DNA from: Opitutus sp.
GTDB lineage: Bacteria; Verrucomicrobiota; Verrucomicrobiia; Opitutales; Opitutaceae
Reading direction: 5' to 3'
NCBI GenBank assembly: GCA_024998815.1
Contig: JACEUQ010000002.1
Location: 1,068,501 to 1,132,500 of the forward strand
Length of the DNA stretch: 64,000 nt
Part shown: positions 24,604-33,710 of the stretch, piece by piece
How the letters are laid out: the number at the start of each line of letters is the position of its first letter
Numbering within the stretch: the stretch's first letter is position 1
Program-made: the position numbers and the translations under genes
The notes under the pieces: model-generated
Told to the model about the DNA's origin: nothing
What the model saw: only the letters and a program-made list of their open reading frames with translations
The model's database searches: none

Positions 24604-26823
24604 TCAGCCCTCGGCGGTCCACTTGAACATCAGCGTGCTCAGAGGCGGGATCTTGAGCAGCAAGCTGTGCGGGAAACCGTCGCAGGGGATGTCGTCGGCC
24701 AAGCGGCCGCCTTCGTTGCCCACGCCACTGCCGCCGTAGTAATCGCTGTTCGTGTTCAAGACTTCCTTCCACCAGCCCTTGCGTGGCACGCCAACACGGA
24801 AATCGGCGCGCATCACGGGGGTGAAATGCCCGACCACGGCGAAGAACGTGCGCTCGGTTTCATCGGTGCGCAGGTAGGTGACCACGCTGGCACCGCCGTC
24901 GTGAGCGTTGATCCAACGGAAGCCGCGCCAATCCAGATCGTGCTCACCGAGCACCGGTTCGCTGGTGTAGAGGCGGTTGAGATCACGAACGAGTAAACGC
25001 ACGCCCTCGTGGTCCTCGTATTGGAGGAGGTTCCAGTCGAGGCTGCCGGCATAGGCCCACTCGCTGGATTGGCCGAACTCGCAGCCCATGAAGAGCAGTT
25101 TCTTGCCCGGCCAAGCCCACATGTGGCCGTAGAGCGCGCGCAAGGTGGCGGCTTTTTCGGAAATATCCCAAGCCCCCATCTTGCCGAGCATCGAGCCTTT
25201 GCCGTGCACGACCTCGTCGTGTGAAAACACGGTCATGAAGTTCTCGGAATACTGGTAAAGCGCACCGAAGGTGAGATCGTTGTGGTGCCACTTGCGATGC
25301 ACGGGCTCCTTTTGGAAGTACTTCAGCGTGTCGTGCATCCAGCCCATGTTCCACTTGTAGTCGAAGCCGATGCCGCCCTGGTCGACCGGCTTGGAGATGC
25401 CCGCGAACGCGGTCGACTCCTCGGCGATCATAAGGACGCCGGGATAATAACTGTGCACCAGCTCGTTGGTCTGGCGGAGGAAGTTAATGGCCTCAATGTT
25501 TTCGCGACCGCCGTACTGGTTGGGGATCCACTCGCCCTCCTTGCGGGAGTAATCGAGGTAAAGCATGGAGGCGACCGCGTCCACGCGCAGACCGTCGAGG
25601 TGGTAGCGGTCGAGCCAGGCGAGGGCGTTGGCAATGAGGAAGCAGCGCACCTCGTTGCGCCCAAAATTAAAGATGAGGGTACCCCAGTCCATGTGCGCGC
25701 CCTGACGCGGGTCGGCGTGCTCGTAGAGGTGGGTGCCGTCAAACTCGGCAAGGGCAAAGCTGTCGCGCGGGAAGTGGGCGGGAACCCAGTCGAGGATGAC
25801 GCCGATGCCGCGTTGATGCAGGTGGTCGACGAAGAACGAGAAATCGTCCGGGGTGCCGAAGCGGTGCGTGGGGGCGAAGAAACCGGTAACTTGATAACCC
25901 CACGAGCCGTCGAAGGGATGCTCGGCCAGCGGCATCACCTCGATGTGGGTGAAGCCCATATCGACGACGTAATCGGCAAGCATGGGGGCGAGTTCACGGT
26001 AAGAGAAGGGGCGGTTGCCGTCCTCGACCTTGCGCTTCCACGAACCCATGTGGACTTCGTAAACCGAGACGGGGCGATCGACGCGTTTAGCATCTGCGGC
26101 GCGCGCCTGCATCCAGGCGGCGTCGCCCCAGTGGTGCGTGCGGGGATTGCACACGATGGAGGCGTTACCTGGAGGGGCTTCGAAGTAGGTGCCGTAGGGA
26201 TCGGTTTTAATGCGAATCAGCTCCGCCTGATCGAGAAGCTCGTACTTGTAGAGCTCGCCCGCGCCCAGACCAGGAATGAACAACTCCCAAACACCGGAGG
26301 CACCGAGCGGACGCATCGGGTGGTAGCGGCCGTCCCAGTGGTTAAAATTACCCACGACGGAAACGCGGGCCGCGCTGGGTGCCCAGACAGCGAACGACAC
26401 GCCGGGCACGCCGTCGATCACGCGCAGATGCGCGCCGAGCTTTTCGTAGATGCGGTGCTCGTTACCCTCGTTGAACAAGTAAAGGTCCTGCTCGCCGAGC
26501 GTGGGCAGGAAGGAATACGGGTCGAAAAATTGGCGGATCTCGCCGGAGTGCTGAGTCGCACGTAGCTGGTAACGGAACACCTCCTTACGAGAAGGAATAA
26601 AAACCTCAAAAAATCCCTCTTGCGCGAGCGACTCCATCTCGACGGCGGGCGCATTTTTGTCCGTCAGATCGACGACCTCGCACGACTTGGCTTCGCGAAT
26701 AAAGGCGCGAACCAAAAGCCCGCTTATGCGTCCTTTTTTAGCGGGGCGCATACCCAGGAAATCATGGGGGCAAGCGCAGCGGGCTTCGATAAAGGAGGCG
26801 AGTTCGACGGGAGTTAGGATCAC
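24604..26823 (-). CDS. glgB: 1,4-alpha-glucan branching enzyme
   Basis: A GH13 enzyme that cuts alpha-1,4 chains and re-attaches them as alpha-1,6 branches in glycogen. 739 residues, the usual full length with the N1 extension. The CBM48 domain (VSFAVWAPSAARVSVVGNFN at about 145-164) precedes the catalytic barrel: nucleophile aspartate in LDGLRVDAVASML, acid/base glutamate in VLMIAEEST, and transition-state aspartate in TVFSHDEVVHG. The block GWMHDTLKYF is typical of GlgB. It stands without other glycogen genes in view. Confidence 0.95.
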   Translation of the reverse strand: MILTPVELASFIEARCACPHDFLGMRPAKKGRISGLLVRAFIREAKSCEVVDLTDKNAPAVEMESLAQEGFFEVFIPSRKEVFRYQLRATQHSGEIRQFFDPYSFLPTLGEQDLYLFNEGNEHRIYEKLGAHLRVIDGVPGVSFAVWAPSAARVSVVGNFNHWDGRYHPMRPLGASGVWELFIPGLGAGELYKYELLDQAELIRIKTDPYGTYFEAPPGNASIVCNPRTHHWGDAAWMQARAADAKRVDRPVSVYEVHMGSWKRKVEDGNRPFSYRELAPMLADYVVDMGFTHIEVMPLAEHPFDGSWGYQVTGFFAPTHRFGTPDDFSFFVDHLHQRGIGVILDWVPAHFPRDSFALAEFDGTHLYEHADPRQGAHMDWGTLIFNFGRNEVRCFLIANALAWLDRYHLDGLRVDAVASMLYLDYSRKEGEWIPNQYGGRENIEAINFLRQTNELVHSYYPGVLMIAEESTAFAGISKPVDQGGIGFDYKWNMGWMHDTLKYFQKEPVHRKWHHNDLTFGALYQYSENFMTVFSHDEVVHGKGSMLGKMGAWDISEKAATLRALYGHMWAWPGKKLLFMGCEFGQSSEWAYAGSLDWNLLQYEDHEGVRLLVRDLNRLYTSEPVLGEHDLDWRGFRWINAHDGGASVVTYLRTDETERTFFAVVGHFTPVMRADFRVGVPRKGWWKEVLNTNSDYYGGSGVGNEGGRLADDIPCDGFPHSLLLKIPPLSTLMFKWTAEG

Positions 26824-26931
26824 TTTGGATTCAGGGGTTTGGTGGATGTGTGTCTGGTTCTGGCAACCGCGTCCAGTGCGGCGTTTTATAACTACCGAAA
26901 GGCGGGCTGCGTGGTCCTTAGACCAATAAAA

Positions 26932-29721
26932 TCAACCGGTGTTCTTCAATCCGCCGGAAATTCCGTTAATTGTTAGCTCGACGACGGCGCGCGTGGACTC
27001 GTCCTCGGCCTTACTCAGTTTACCGCCTCGCAGTCGGCGCATCATCTCGACCTGTAAATAGTTGAGCGGATCGATGTACGGGTTGCGCAGCTCGACCGAC
27101 TTGAGCAGCACCGGCTCACTGGAGAGGAGTTTCTTTTGGCCGGTAATTTCCAAAATCGCGCGTTCAGTGCGGTTAAACTCATCCATCAGGATACCGAAGA
27201 TGCGCGCGCGGATGGACTTATCGTCGACCAAACCGGCGTAAAGCTCGGCGATTCCCATGTCGGCCTTGCGCATGGTGAGTTGTGCGTTGTCGATGAGCGT
27301 TTGAAAAAACGGCCATTCGGCGTGCAGGGTACGGAGCAGCTTTTTACCCTTGGGTCCGCGCTGGAGCACGGAGTCGAGGGCCGAACCAAGGCCGTACCAG
27401 CCAGGGAAGTTGAACCGGCTCTGCATCCACGAAAACACCCAGGGAATGGCGCGCAGGTCGTCGACGCTGGTGGTGTTGCGGCGGAAGGTGGGGCGGGAGC
27501 CAAACTTGAGGTTGCTGATCTCGTCGATCGGAGTTGCCTGTTTCCAGAACAGGAGGAACTCGGGGTCTTTGTGCACGAGCTTTTCGTAGGCGGCAAAGCC
27601 GGCGGCGCTCATCGTTTCCATCGCGTCGGTCCATTCCGCCGGGGGCACGAAGGGGGCTTGAGCGGCATGGGATCCAAGCAGAACGCCATAGGCCATCTGC
27701 TCCAGGATGCGGTGCGCCAAGTCGGCATCGTGGTAACGCGTCGAGAGCACCTCGCCCTGTTCGGTGACACGGATGCCGCCATCGCGCAGGCCGATGGGTT
27801 GGGCGAGAATCGCCTTGGCGGCCGGGCCACCGCCACGGGCGATACTGCCACCACGGCCGTGAAAAAGGGTCACGCGCACCGCGTGCTCGCGGCACACTGC
27901 GGTGATGGTTTCCTGCGCCTTGTAGAGAGCCCAATTGGCGGTGAGGTAGCCGCAGTCCTTGTTTGAGTCGGAGTAGCCGAGCATAACATGCTGGTGGTCG
28001 CCGCCGGCCTCCAGCACCGGCGCGTAGGCGGGGTGCGTAAACAACGTGCCCAGCACCTCGGGAGCCAGATTGAGGTCGTCGAGGGTTTCGAACAACGGGG
28101 CGATGGGCAGGTTCGCCTTGGTGAGCTTCATCAGGTAAACCACCTCCAATATGTCGGAAACAGCGTCCGTCATACTGATAATATAGATACCGAGGGCGTC
28201 CGGGCCGAACTTGGCGGAGGCCAGAGCGGCGACACGAAGCGGATCGATCACGTTGCGCGTGGGAGCGGAGAGCTTGCTAAGCGAGGTCGCGCCGAGGTGG
28301 CGCGCGTTATCGATGGCGGCGGCAAGCAGTTCGCGTTTCGTTGCCTCGGGAAGTTTCGGGTAATCCGCACGGTCGAGCAGCTCGGCAACCGCAGCCTCGT
28401 GATGACTCGAGTGTTGGCGCAGATCGAGGTGGCTGGCATGCAGGCCGAAAATTTCCACCTGGTGGCGCAATTCTTGTAATTCACCGCCAGCGAGCAGTGC
28501 GCCGCGACCGTGCTTGAGGCTGTTGTGGATGGCATCGAGTGTCTCCTTGAGTGCCGCAACCGGCAAGGAGGGCTCATCGTCGGCGTTTTCCGGAATCAGC
28601 AAAGCCCCGTTGGGGAACTGGCCGCCCTCCACCTTCAGTCGTTCACACAAACCACCCAGCAAAAGACGGTAAGGCTCATGCGGGTAACTACTGCTGAGTT
28701 GCGCCACGTAGGTGGACAGATAACGGCTCTCTTTAATGAGCCGGCTCACCGCCGGGGAAATGGAATCTCGGAGGTCTGAAACCGTGAGGTTATGCAGCAG
28801 GCTATAAACGCAGTCGTGCATCTTTTTGACCGCGATGCGCCGGTGGAGCGCAAGAATGTCGGCAGTCACGCGGGCATTGACGTTGGGGTTGCCATCGCGG
28901 TCGCCGCCGATCCAGGAGCCGAAGGTTAACCAGCGGGCCGGTGGGGTGACGCTGGGATAATGCAGCTTGAGCGCACGCTCCATGTCGGCATGCAGGCGGG
29001 GCAAGGTCTTATACAGGGTCGAGTCGAGGTACCAGAGACCGGTGCGCGCCTCGTCGGCCACCTCGGGGCGGGCGGTGCGGCTGCGATCGGTCAGCCAGAG
29101 GCAGGCGATTTCGCGCTCAAGACCGGCCGGATCGGATGAGGCGAGGCCGTTGACCTCAGGATTGGCGCGCTGGCGCAAGGTTTCCGCCAGGGTTTGGAGT
29201 TTGGCCAACAGCGTGCGGCGCTTGGACTCGGTCGGATGCGCGGTGAAAACCAGATCGATGGAAATCTGGTCAACGAGCTTCTGCATAGCGGCGGCATCGA
29301 CGCCGCGTTTTTTCAATTCGAGCACACCAGCCTCGATCGATTCGCGAATAGGGAGCGCATCGGGCGACTTGGCGTCGGCACGCAGGCGGGCGGCGCGGCG
29401 TCTGCGCAACAGCAGGATGCGGAAATTTTCCTCGGCGATGTTCACCAATTCAAAGTAGAGCGTGAAGGCCATCGCCTGGTTGAACGCTTCGCTGGGCGAC
29501 AGGCCCGCGATGGTTTCACTGAGAGCCGGGGCGGCGGAGGCATTGCCGGTGCGCGCGGACTTGGACAACGTGCGCAAGCGCTCAACGGTCGCCAGCGTAT
29601 CGGCCCCCTCCAGCTGGGTGATCACCCGGCCGAGCGCGTCTCCCAAGGTACGAATCTCCGTGCGGAGCTGGGCAAGTTCGTTGGGGGCGGTCGAGGAGCG
29701 GGAAACAGGAGTGCGGGCCAT
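26932..29721 (-). CDS. ppc: Phosphoenolpyruvate carboxylase
   Basis: Carboxylates PEP with bicarbonate to oxaloacetate to refill the TCA cycle. 929 residues, normal for the bacterial type. The catalytic histidine lies in VFTAHPTESKRRT; the second signature is VMLGYSDSNKDCGYLTANWA; the glycine-rich loop is FHGRGGSIARGGGP. The C-terminus ends GGLKNTG, as required for activity. ATG at 29719-29721. It is transcribed away from lptD; the 173-base gap must hold both promoters, but I see no clear boxes. Confidence 0.95.
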   Translation of the reverse strand: MARTPVSRSSTAPNELAQLRTEIRTLGDALGRVITQLEGADTLATVERLRTLSKSARTGNASAAPALSETIAGLSPSEAFNQAMAFTLYFELVNIAEENFRILLLRRRRAARLRADAKSPDALPIRESIEAGVLELKKRGVDAAAMQKLVDQISIDLVFTAHPTESKRRTLLAKLQTLAETLRQRANPEVNGLASSDPAGLEREIACLWLTDRSRTARPEVADEARTGLWYLDSTLYKTLPRLHADMERALKLHYPSVTPPARWLTFGSWIGGDRDGNPNVNARVTADILALHRRIAVKKMHDCVYSLLHNLTVSDLRDSISPAVSRLIKESRYLSTYVAQLSSSYPHEPYRLLLGGLCERLKVEGGQFPNGALLIPENADDEPSLPVAALKETLDAIHNSLKHGRGALLAGGELQELRHQVEIFGLHASHLDLRQHSSHHEAAVAELLDRADYPKLPEATKRELLAAAIDNARHLGATSLSKLSAPTRNVIDPLRVAALASAKFGPDALGIYIISMTDAVSDILEVVYLMKLTKANLPIAPLFETLDDLNLAPEVLGTLFTHPAYAPVLEAGGDHQHVMLGYSDSNKDCGYLTANWALYKAQETITAVCREHAVRVTLFHGRGGSIARGGGPAAKAILAQPIGLRDGGIRVTEQGEVLSTRYHDADLAHRILEQMAYGVLLGSHAAQAPFVPPAEWTDAMETMSAAGFAAYEKLVHKDPEFLLFWKQATPIDEISNLKFGSRPTFRRNTTSVDDLRAIPWVFSWMQSRFNFPGWYGLGSALDSVLQRGPKGKKLLRTLHAEWPFFQTLIDNAQLTMRKADMGIAELYAGLVDDKSIRARIFGILMDEFNRTERAILEITGQKKLLSSEPVLLKSVELRNPYIDPLNYLQVEMMRRLRGGKLSKAEDESTRAVVELTINGISGGLKNTG

Positions 29722-29894
29722 GTTAAAAATGAGCAGATAGGGTGCGGTAAGTTGGGAGGGTTAAAGCAGCCCTGAAAGCGAAAAGTGGGCCAAACGAGTT
29801 AAAACCTGCACGAGGGCCCAAGGTTTTGATCGATCGCGCCCCCTTGGCTCTGGGCTTGCTTGCGACCTCGGGGCCGCCTTATTTGCGTGCCACC

Positions 29895-32078
29895 GTGACC
29901 AGACGCCTCCTCCCCGTCCTTCTTCTTATCAGTGCCAGCCTCGTGCAAGGTGCCCCCAACCTGCCGCAAATCACTGCCAGCCGCACCGAGATCACCGATG
30001 CCGGCACGGTGTTCACGGGCAGCGCGCGCCTCGATTACGACGGCTCGATCTTGCTCGCCGATCAAATCTCCTACGACCCCAAGACCCAAATCGCCCGCGC
30101 CGTGGGTCGCGTTTCCTTCACCCGTGGGCCGCAGACCGCCGCCCCGTCCCGAGCCGCCAACCCGCGTGACCGGGCCAAACCGCTCGCTCAGACCACCCCG
30201 CAGCGCCTGCTCGCCGACGAACTCACCTACAATCTGGCCGACCGCACCTATACGGTGAAAAACGTCCGCCTCGGCCAGGACCCCATTTTTATCAGCGGCA
30301 GCAGCGTCCAGGGCGGCCCCGACAAAATCGTTATCCGTGACGCGGTCGTGAGCTTATCGGAACCCAGTTCCATCTCACCAACCCTGCGCGGCTCGACGGT
30401 GACCTACGTGCCCGGCGACCAAATCCAGGCCAAAAGCGCACGCGTGGGCATCGGCGCCACGCCCCTCATCCCGATGTCGGCGTTCACCCAGTCGGTCAAC
30501 GACCCGCTGCTCAGCCACATGAAGGCCCGCGTCGGCTACGGTTCGCGCTTGGGCGGCGAACTCGAACTGGGCCTGCTCATGCCGGTCAACCGCATGTTCA
30601 AACTCGGTGGCGAACTCGACTTCTACACCAATCGCGGTGTCATGTTCGGCCCCGCCGCCGACTACGAACTCGATAACGCCAACACCACCGTGAAGGGCTC
30701 CCTGCGCAGCGGTTTCATCAACGACAGCGGCAAACGCGACAACGACATCCTCGGCAACCCTATCCAGGCCAACCGCAGTTTTGTCGAATGGGAACACTAC
30801 CAGACCGTCGGCGACAACGTCACCCTGCTCGGCCAGGTTAACTACTGGTCCGACTCCGAGGTCACCCGCGATTTCCGCCCCAAGGAGTTCGAAAAGACCC
30901 AGACCCCCGACAACTTCCTCGAAAGCTACTACACGGGCGACAACTACGTCATCTCGGCGTTCACCCGCTTTCAACCCAACGACTACCACGTCGTGCAGCG
31001 CCGCCTGCCCGAAATCCGCTTCGACGGTCTGCCCGTTGAGGCCGGCTCCGGCATCTACCACCGCGTCAACGCCAGCCTCGCCGTACTCGAAGACACCTCG
31101 CTGACCGCCCCGACCAACACGGTTAACCAGGTTGACCGCTTCGACACCTACTACGGCCTCACCCGCCCCTTCACCCCGAGTGAGTGGTTCTCGATCAAAC
31201 CGGTGGCCGGCACCCGTTTCACCTACTACGACCGCGCGCAGGCCCCGCGCAGCGACTACGCCCGCGGTCTCGCCGAGGCTGGCTTCGACGCCGAGCTGCA
31301 AGCCAGCTCCACCTACGACTACAAAAACGAGCGCTGGGACATCGACGGCCTGCGCCACGTGGTCAAACCCTACGTTTCCTACCGCGCCATCGGTAACGCC
31401 GACCAAGGCTCCAACACCGCCATCCCCGCGATCGACCGCACCGTCTTCGCCACCGGCCTGCAACCCCTCGGCCTGGCCGACCGCCGCGACATCGACACCT
31501 TGGGCAAGACCAACACCGTGCGTCTCGGTGTGAACAACGCCGTGCAGACCCGCGACCGCAACTACGCCTCGCGCAACCTCGCCGAGCTCGACGTGGCCGG
31601 CGACTGGCGCTTCGACCGCACCACCGGCCAGGACAGCCTCTCCGCCATCCAAAGCCAGCTCACGCTCACGCCCGCGAAGTGGTTCAGCTACGATGTCTAC
31701 ACCAACGTCTCGCCCGACGACCTCACCATCGAGGAAATCAACACCGGCGTGACCTTCAAAGACGCCGGCGTCTGGTCGGTTCGCGTGGGTACCAACGTCA
31801 TGGAGTCCAACCCTCGCGACTCCTCCACCCTGACCAACACCAAAGGCGGGATCGGTGAGTACACCTTGGACACGCACTACTTCATCAACGAGGTGTACGA
31901 GGCCATCCTGAACCTGCGCTACGACGAGCTCGGCGGCCGCTTCACCTACAAGGCTATCACCCTGCGCCAGAACATCCGCAATCTCTGGTTCATCAACTAC
32001 GCACTCGCCTTCAGCGAAGGCGACTCGCGAGCCGGCAGCACCAGCATCAAGGTCAGCGTCGAACTGGCCAATTTCTGA
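29895..32078 (+). CDS. lptD: LptD-like outer-membrane lipopolysaccharide assembly protein
   Basis: Predicted outer-membrane barrel that inserts LPS. From the GTG at 29895 the protein begins with a signal peptide (TRRLLPVLLLISASLVQGA); the longer open frame from a TTG at 29826 adds 23 residues and would bury the signal. An OstA/LptA-like beta-jellyroll domain follows at about 25-165 (SARLDYDGSILLADQISYDP, ELTYNLADRTYTVKN), then a long barrel with alternating aromatic strands, ending VKVSVELANF with a terminal Phe as in BAM substrates. Sequence similarity to proteobacterial LptD is low, so the assignment rests on domain order and length (727 residues). Confidence 0.75.
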   Translation: MTRRLLPVLLLISASLVQGAPNLPQITASRTEITDAGTVFTGSARLDYDGSILLADQISYDPKTQIARAVGRVSFTRGPQTAAPSRAANPRDRAKPLAQTTPQRLLADELTYNLADRTYTVKNVRLGQDPIFISGSSVQGGPDKIVIRDAVVSLSEPSSISPTLRGSTVTYVPGDQIQAKSARVGIGATPLIPMSAFTQSVNDPLLSHMKARVGYGSRLGGELELGLLMPVNRMFKLGGELDFYTNRGVMFGPAADYELDNANTTVKGSLRSGFINDSGKRDNDILGNPIQANRSFVEWEHYQTVGDNVTLLGQVNYWSDSEVTRDFRPKEFEKTQTPDNFLESYYTGDNYVISAFTRFQPNDYHVVQRRLPEIRFDGLPVEAGSGIYHRVNASLAVLEDTSLTAPTNTVNQVDRFDTYYGLTRPFTPSEWFSIKPVAGTRFTYYDRAQAPRSDYARGLAEAGFDAELQASSTYDYKNERWDIDGLRHVVKPYVSYRAIGNADQGSNTAIPAIDRTVFATGLQPLGLADRRDIDTLGKTNTVRLGVNNAVQTRDRNYASRNLAELDVAGDWRFDRTTGQDSLSAIQSQLTLTPAKWFSYDVYTNVSPDDLTIEEINTGVTFKDAGVWSVRVGTNVMESNPRDSSTLTNTKGGIGEYTLDTHYFINEVYEAILNLRYDELGGRFTYKAITLRQNIRNLWFINYALAFSEGDSRAGSTSIKVSVELANF

Positions 32079-32115
32079 TCGGGTAAAACCACTCGCACGC
32101 TTGTCCCGCCAACTC

Positions 32116-32160
32116 AGGGGCGAGACGCCCGCCCCGCGGGTATCTCGCCCCTGCTTCATT
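32116..32160 (+). terminator. Hairpin after lptD, possible terminator
   Basis: AGGGGCGAGA (32116-32125) pairs with TCTCGCCCCT (32143-32152) and is followed by a weak T-rich run, 38 bases after the lptD stop. Confidence 0.5.
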
Positions 32161-32189
32161 TTAACCGTCCTTAACACGCCTCTTCATCC

Positions 32190-33380
32190 ATGACCGATCG
32201 TCCCGCATCCGCCGCTCCCGCCGCCAGCCAAGGCAGGGTTTTCCTCACGCTCTTCGCCGCCCTTCGTCCGCACGTCACCACCGACCGCAACCTGCCCTCG
32301 CGCCTGCAACAACTGCTCGCCCGCGAAAAACGCTTCGGCAGCCGCGACCGCCGCCTCTACCGCGAATTGCTCTACACCGCGCTCCGCCACCTGCCGTGGA
32401 TCGACGCCCGCCTCGCCGCCTCGCCCGACGAGGCCGTCCGCGCCACCGCCTGGCTCACCACCGACACGCCCGCCACCCACGCCTTCCGCGCCCACTGGAC
32501 CGCCGGCTGGCCGGAAACCCCAACAAGCGTCGCCGACAAAGCCCTACACCTCCAAGCCGATCCCGCCGCGTTGTTACCCGAATGGTTCGCCGCACATTGC
32601 CCGGCCGCCTTCATCGCACCCACGCTCGACACCCTGCACACCCGCGCCCCGTTGTGGATCCGCATGCAGACCGACGACCCGGCGCCGGTTCTGGCCGAAT
32701 TCGCCACCCGCGGCTGGCCCGTGCGCCCCTCCCCGATCCTGCCCGCCGCGCTCGAAGTGCTCACCGAGGCCGACCTCACCACCACCGATGCCTACGCCCA
32801 AGGCCTGATTGAGATTCAAGACCTTGGTTCGCAACTGCTCCTCGCCACCCTCGACCCGGCGCCCACCGGCCTGTGGCTCGACGCCTGCGCCGGCGCCGGC
32901 GGCAAAACCTTGCAGCTTGCCCGCCTGATCGGCACCACCGGCCGGGTCGACGCCTATGACATCCGCGCCAAGGCTCTCGACGAACTCGGGGCCCGTGCCG
33001 CCCGCGCCCGCATGGCCAACATCCGCATCCTCTCCGGCGCGCCCAGCGCCAGCTACGACGGCGTGCTGGTCGACGCCCCGTGCAGCGGCACCGGCACCTG
33101 GCGCCGCTCGCCCCACCTCAAATATTGCACCACCCCGAGCACGCTGCGGGACGCGGCCGTGTTGCAACGCGAGTTACTCGACCGCCACTCGGCCCGAGTG
33201 CGCACCGGCGGCCTGCTCGTTTACGCCACCTGCTCGCTCAGCCGCGAGGAAAACGAAGACATCGTCACGGCGTTTTTGGGCAATCACCCCGAGTTCACCG
33301 CCGCCGCGCCCGCACGCACCCTGTTGCCCTCGGATTACAACACCGACGGCTACTTCGTCGCCCCGCTGCGCCGCGCCTGA
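32190..33380 (+). CDS. rsmB: 16S rRNA m5C methyltransferase, RsmB/NOL1-NOP2-Sun family
   Basis: A 396-residue SAM-dependent RNA cytosine-5 methyltransferase. The N-terminal part (LQQLLAREKRFGSRDRRLY) resembles the NusB-like domain of RsmB. The Rossmann domain carries motif I LDACAGAGGKTLQLA, motif IV VLVDAPCSGTGTWRRSP with the release cysteine, and motif VI VYATCSLSREENE with the catalytic cysteine. It is 111 bases after lptD, beyond a hairpin, so probably its own unit. Assignment within the family (RsmB against RsmF-like) is likely but not certain. Confidence 0.8.
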   Translation: MTDRPASAAPAASQGRVFLTLFAALRPHVTTDRNLPSRLQQLLAREKRFGSRDRRLYRELLYTALRHLPWIDARLAASPDEAVRATAWLTTDTPATHAFRAHWTAGWPETPTSVADKALHLQADPAALLPEWFAAHCPAAFIAPTLDTLHTRAPLWIRMQTDDPAPVLAEFATRGWPVRPSPILPAALEVLTEADLTTTDAYAQGLIEIQDLGSQLLLATLDPAPTGLWLDACAGAGGKTLQLARLIGTTGRVDAYDIRAKALDELGARAARARMANIRILSGAPSASYDGVLVDAPCSGTGTWRRSPHLKYCTTPSTLRDAAVLQRELLDRHSARVRTGGLLVYATCSLSREENEDIVTAFLGNHPEFTAAAPARTLLPSDYNTDGYFVAPLRRA

Positions 33381-33436
33381 GGCCGTTCAGGCCACGCGGC
33401 TTGCCCGGCGACACGCGGATTAGAAGCGTTCGAAAC

Positions 33437-33512
33437 GTAGCGCCGACTTCCCTGCCTGCTCGAGGTCGCCGGGCCGGGATTAAGTCGAAGCAGGATGGAC
33501 GCCTGTGCGCTG
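33437..33512. repeat. REP-like palindrome, family A copy 8 (degenerate)
   Basis: GTAGCGCCGACTTCCCTGC and a decayed right arm (GCAGGATGGACGCCTGTGC). The remaining 33381-33710 shows no gene. Confidence 0.5.
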
Positions 33513-33710
33513 CTTGCCCACGCAACCATGGAAAATCGATCCAGTTAACACCTTCCACGTTTCGATTTGAGACTTTAACGCAAAGGCGCGGATAAGCGTG
33601 AGGCGCCCCTTTCGTGGTAATACGTCGCGAACTTCGCTTCGTGGCGGCGTGGAGGCGTTGCGTTAAACATGGTCCTGTTCGTTTAAGCTTTTGGCCTTAC
33701 GTCATCTTAA

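Noticed and set aside
25282-26565. 427-codon antisense frame opposite glgB
   Set aside because: glgB is complete with all catalytic motifs on the other strand; the antisense product shows no domain.
29185-29205. TTGGAGTTTGGCC in ppc as another end of the palindrome-targeting element
   Set aside because: It lies in conserved ppc coding sequence (LAKLQTLA), differs at the first base and has no partner end or flanking duplication.
30375-32177. 600-codon antisense frame opposite lptD
   Set aside because: The opposite strand encodes a full outer-membrane protein; the antisense translation is Val/Gly/Glu-rich with no motifs, a codon-bias shadow in GC-rich DNA.
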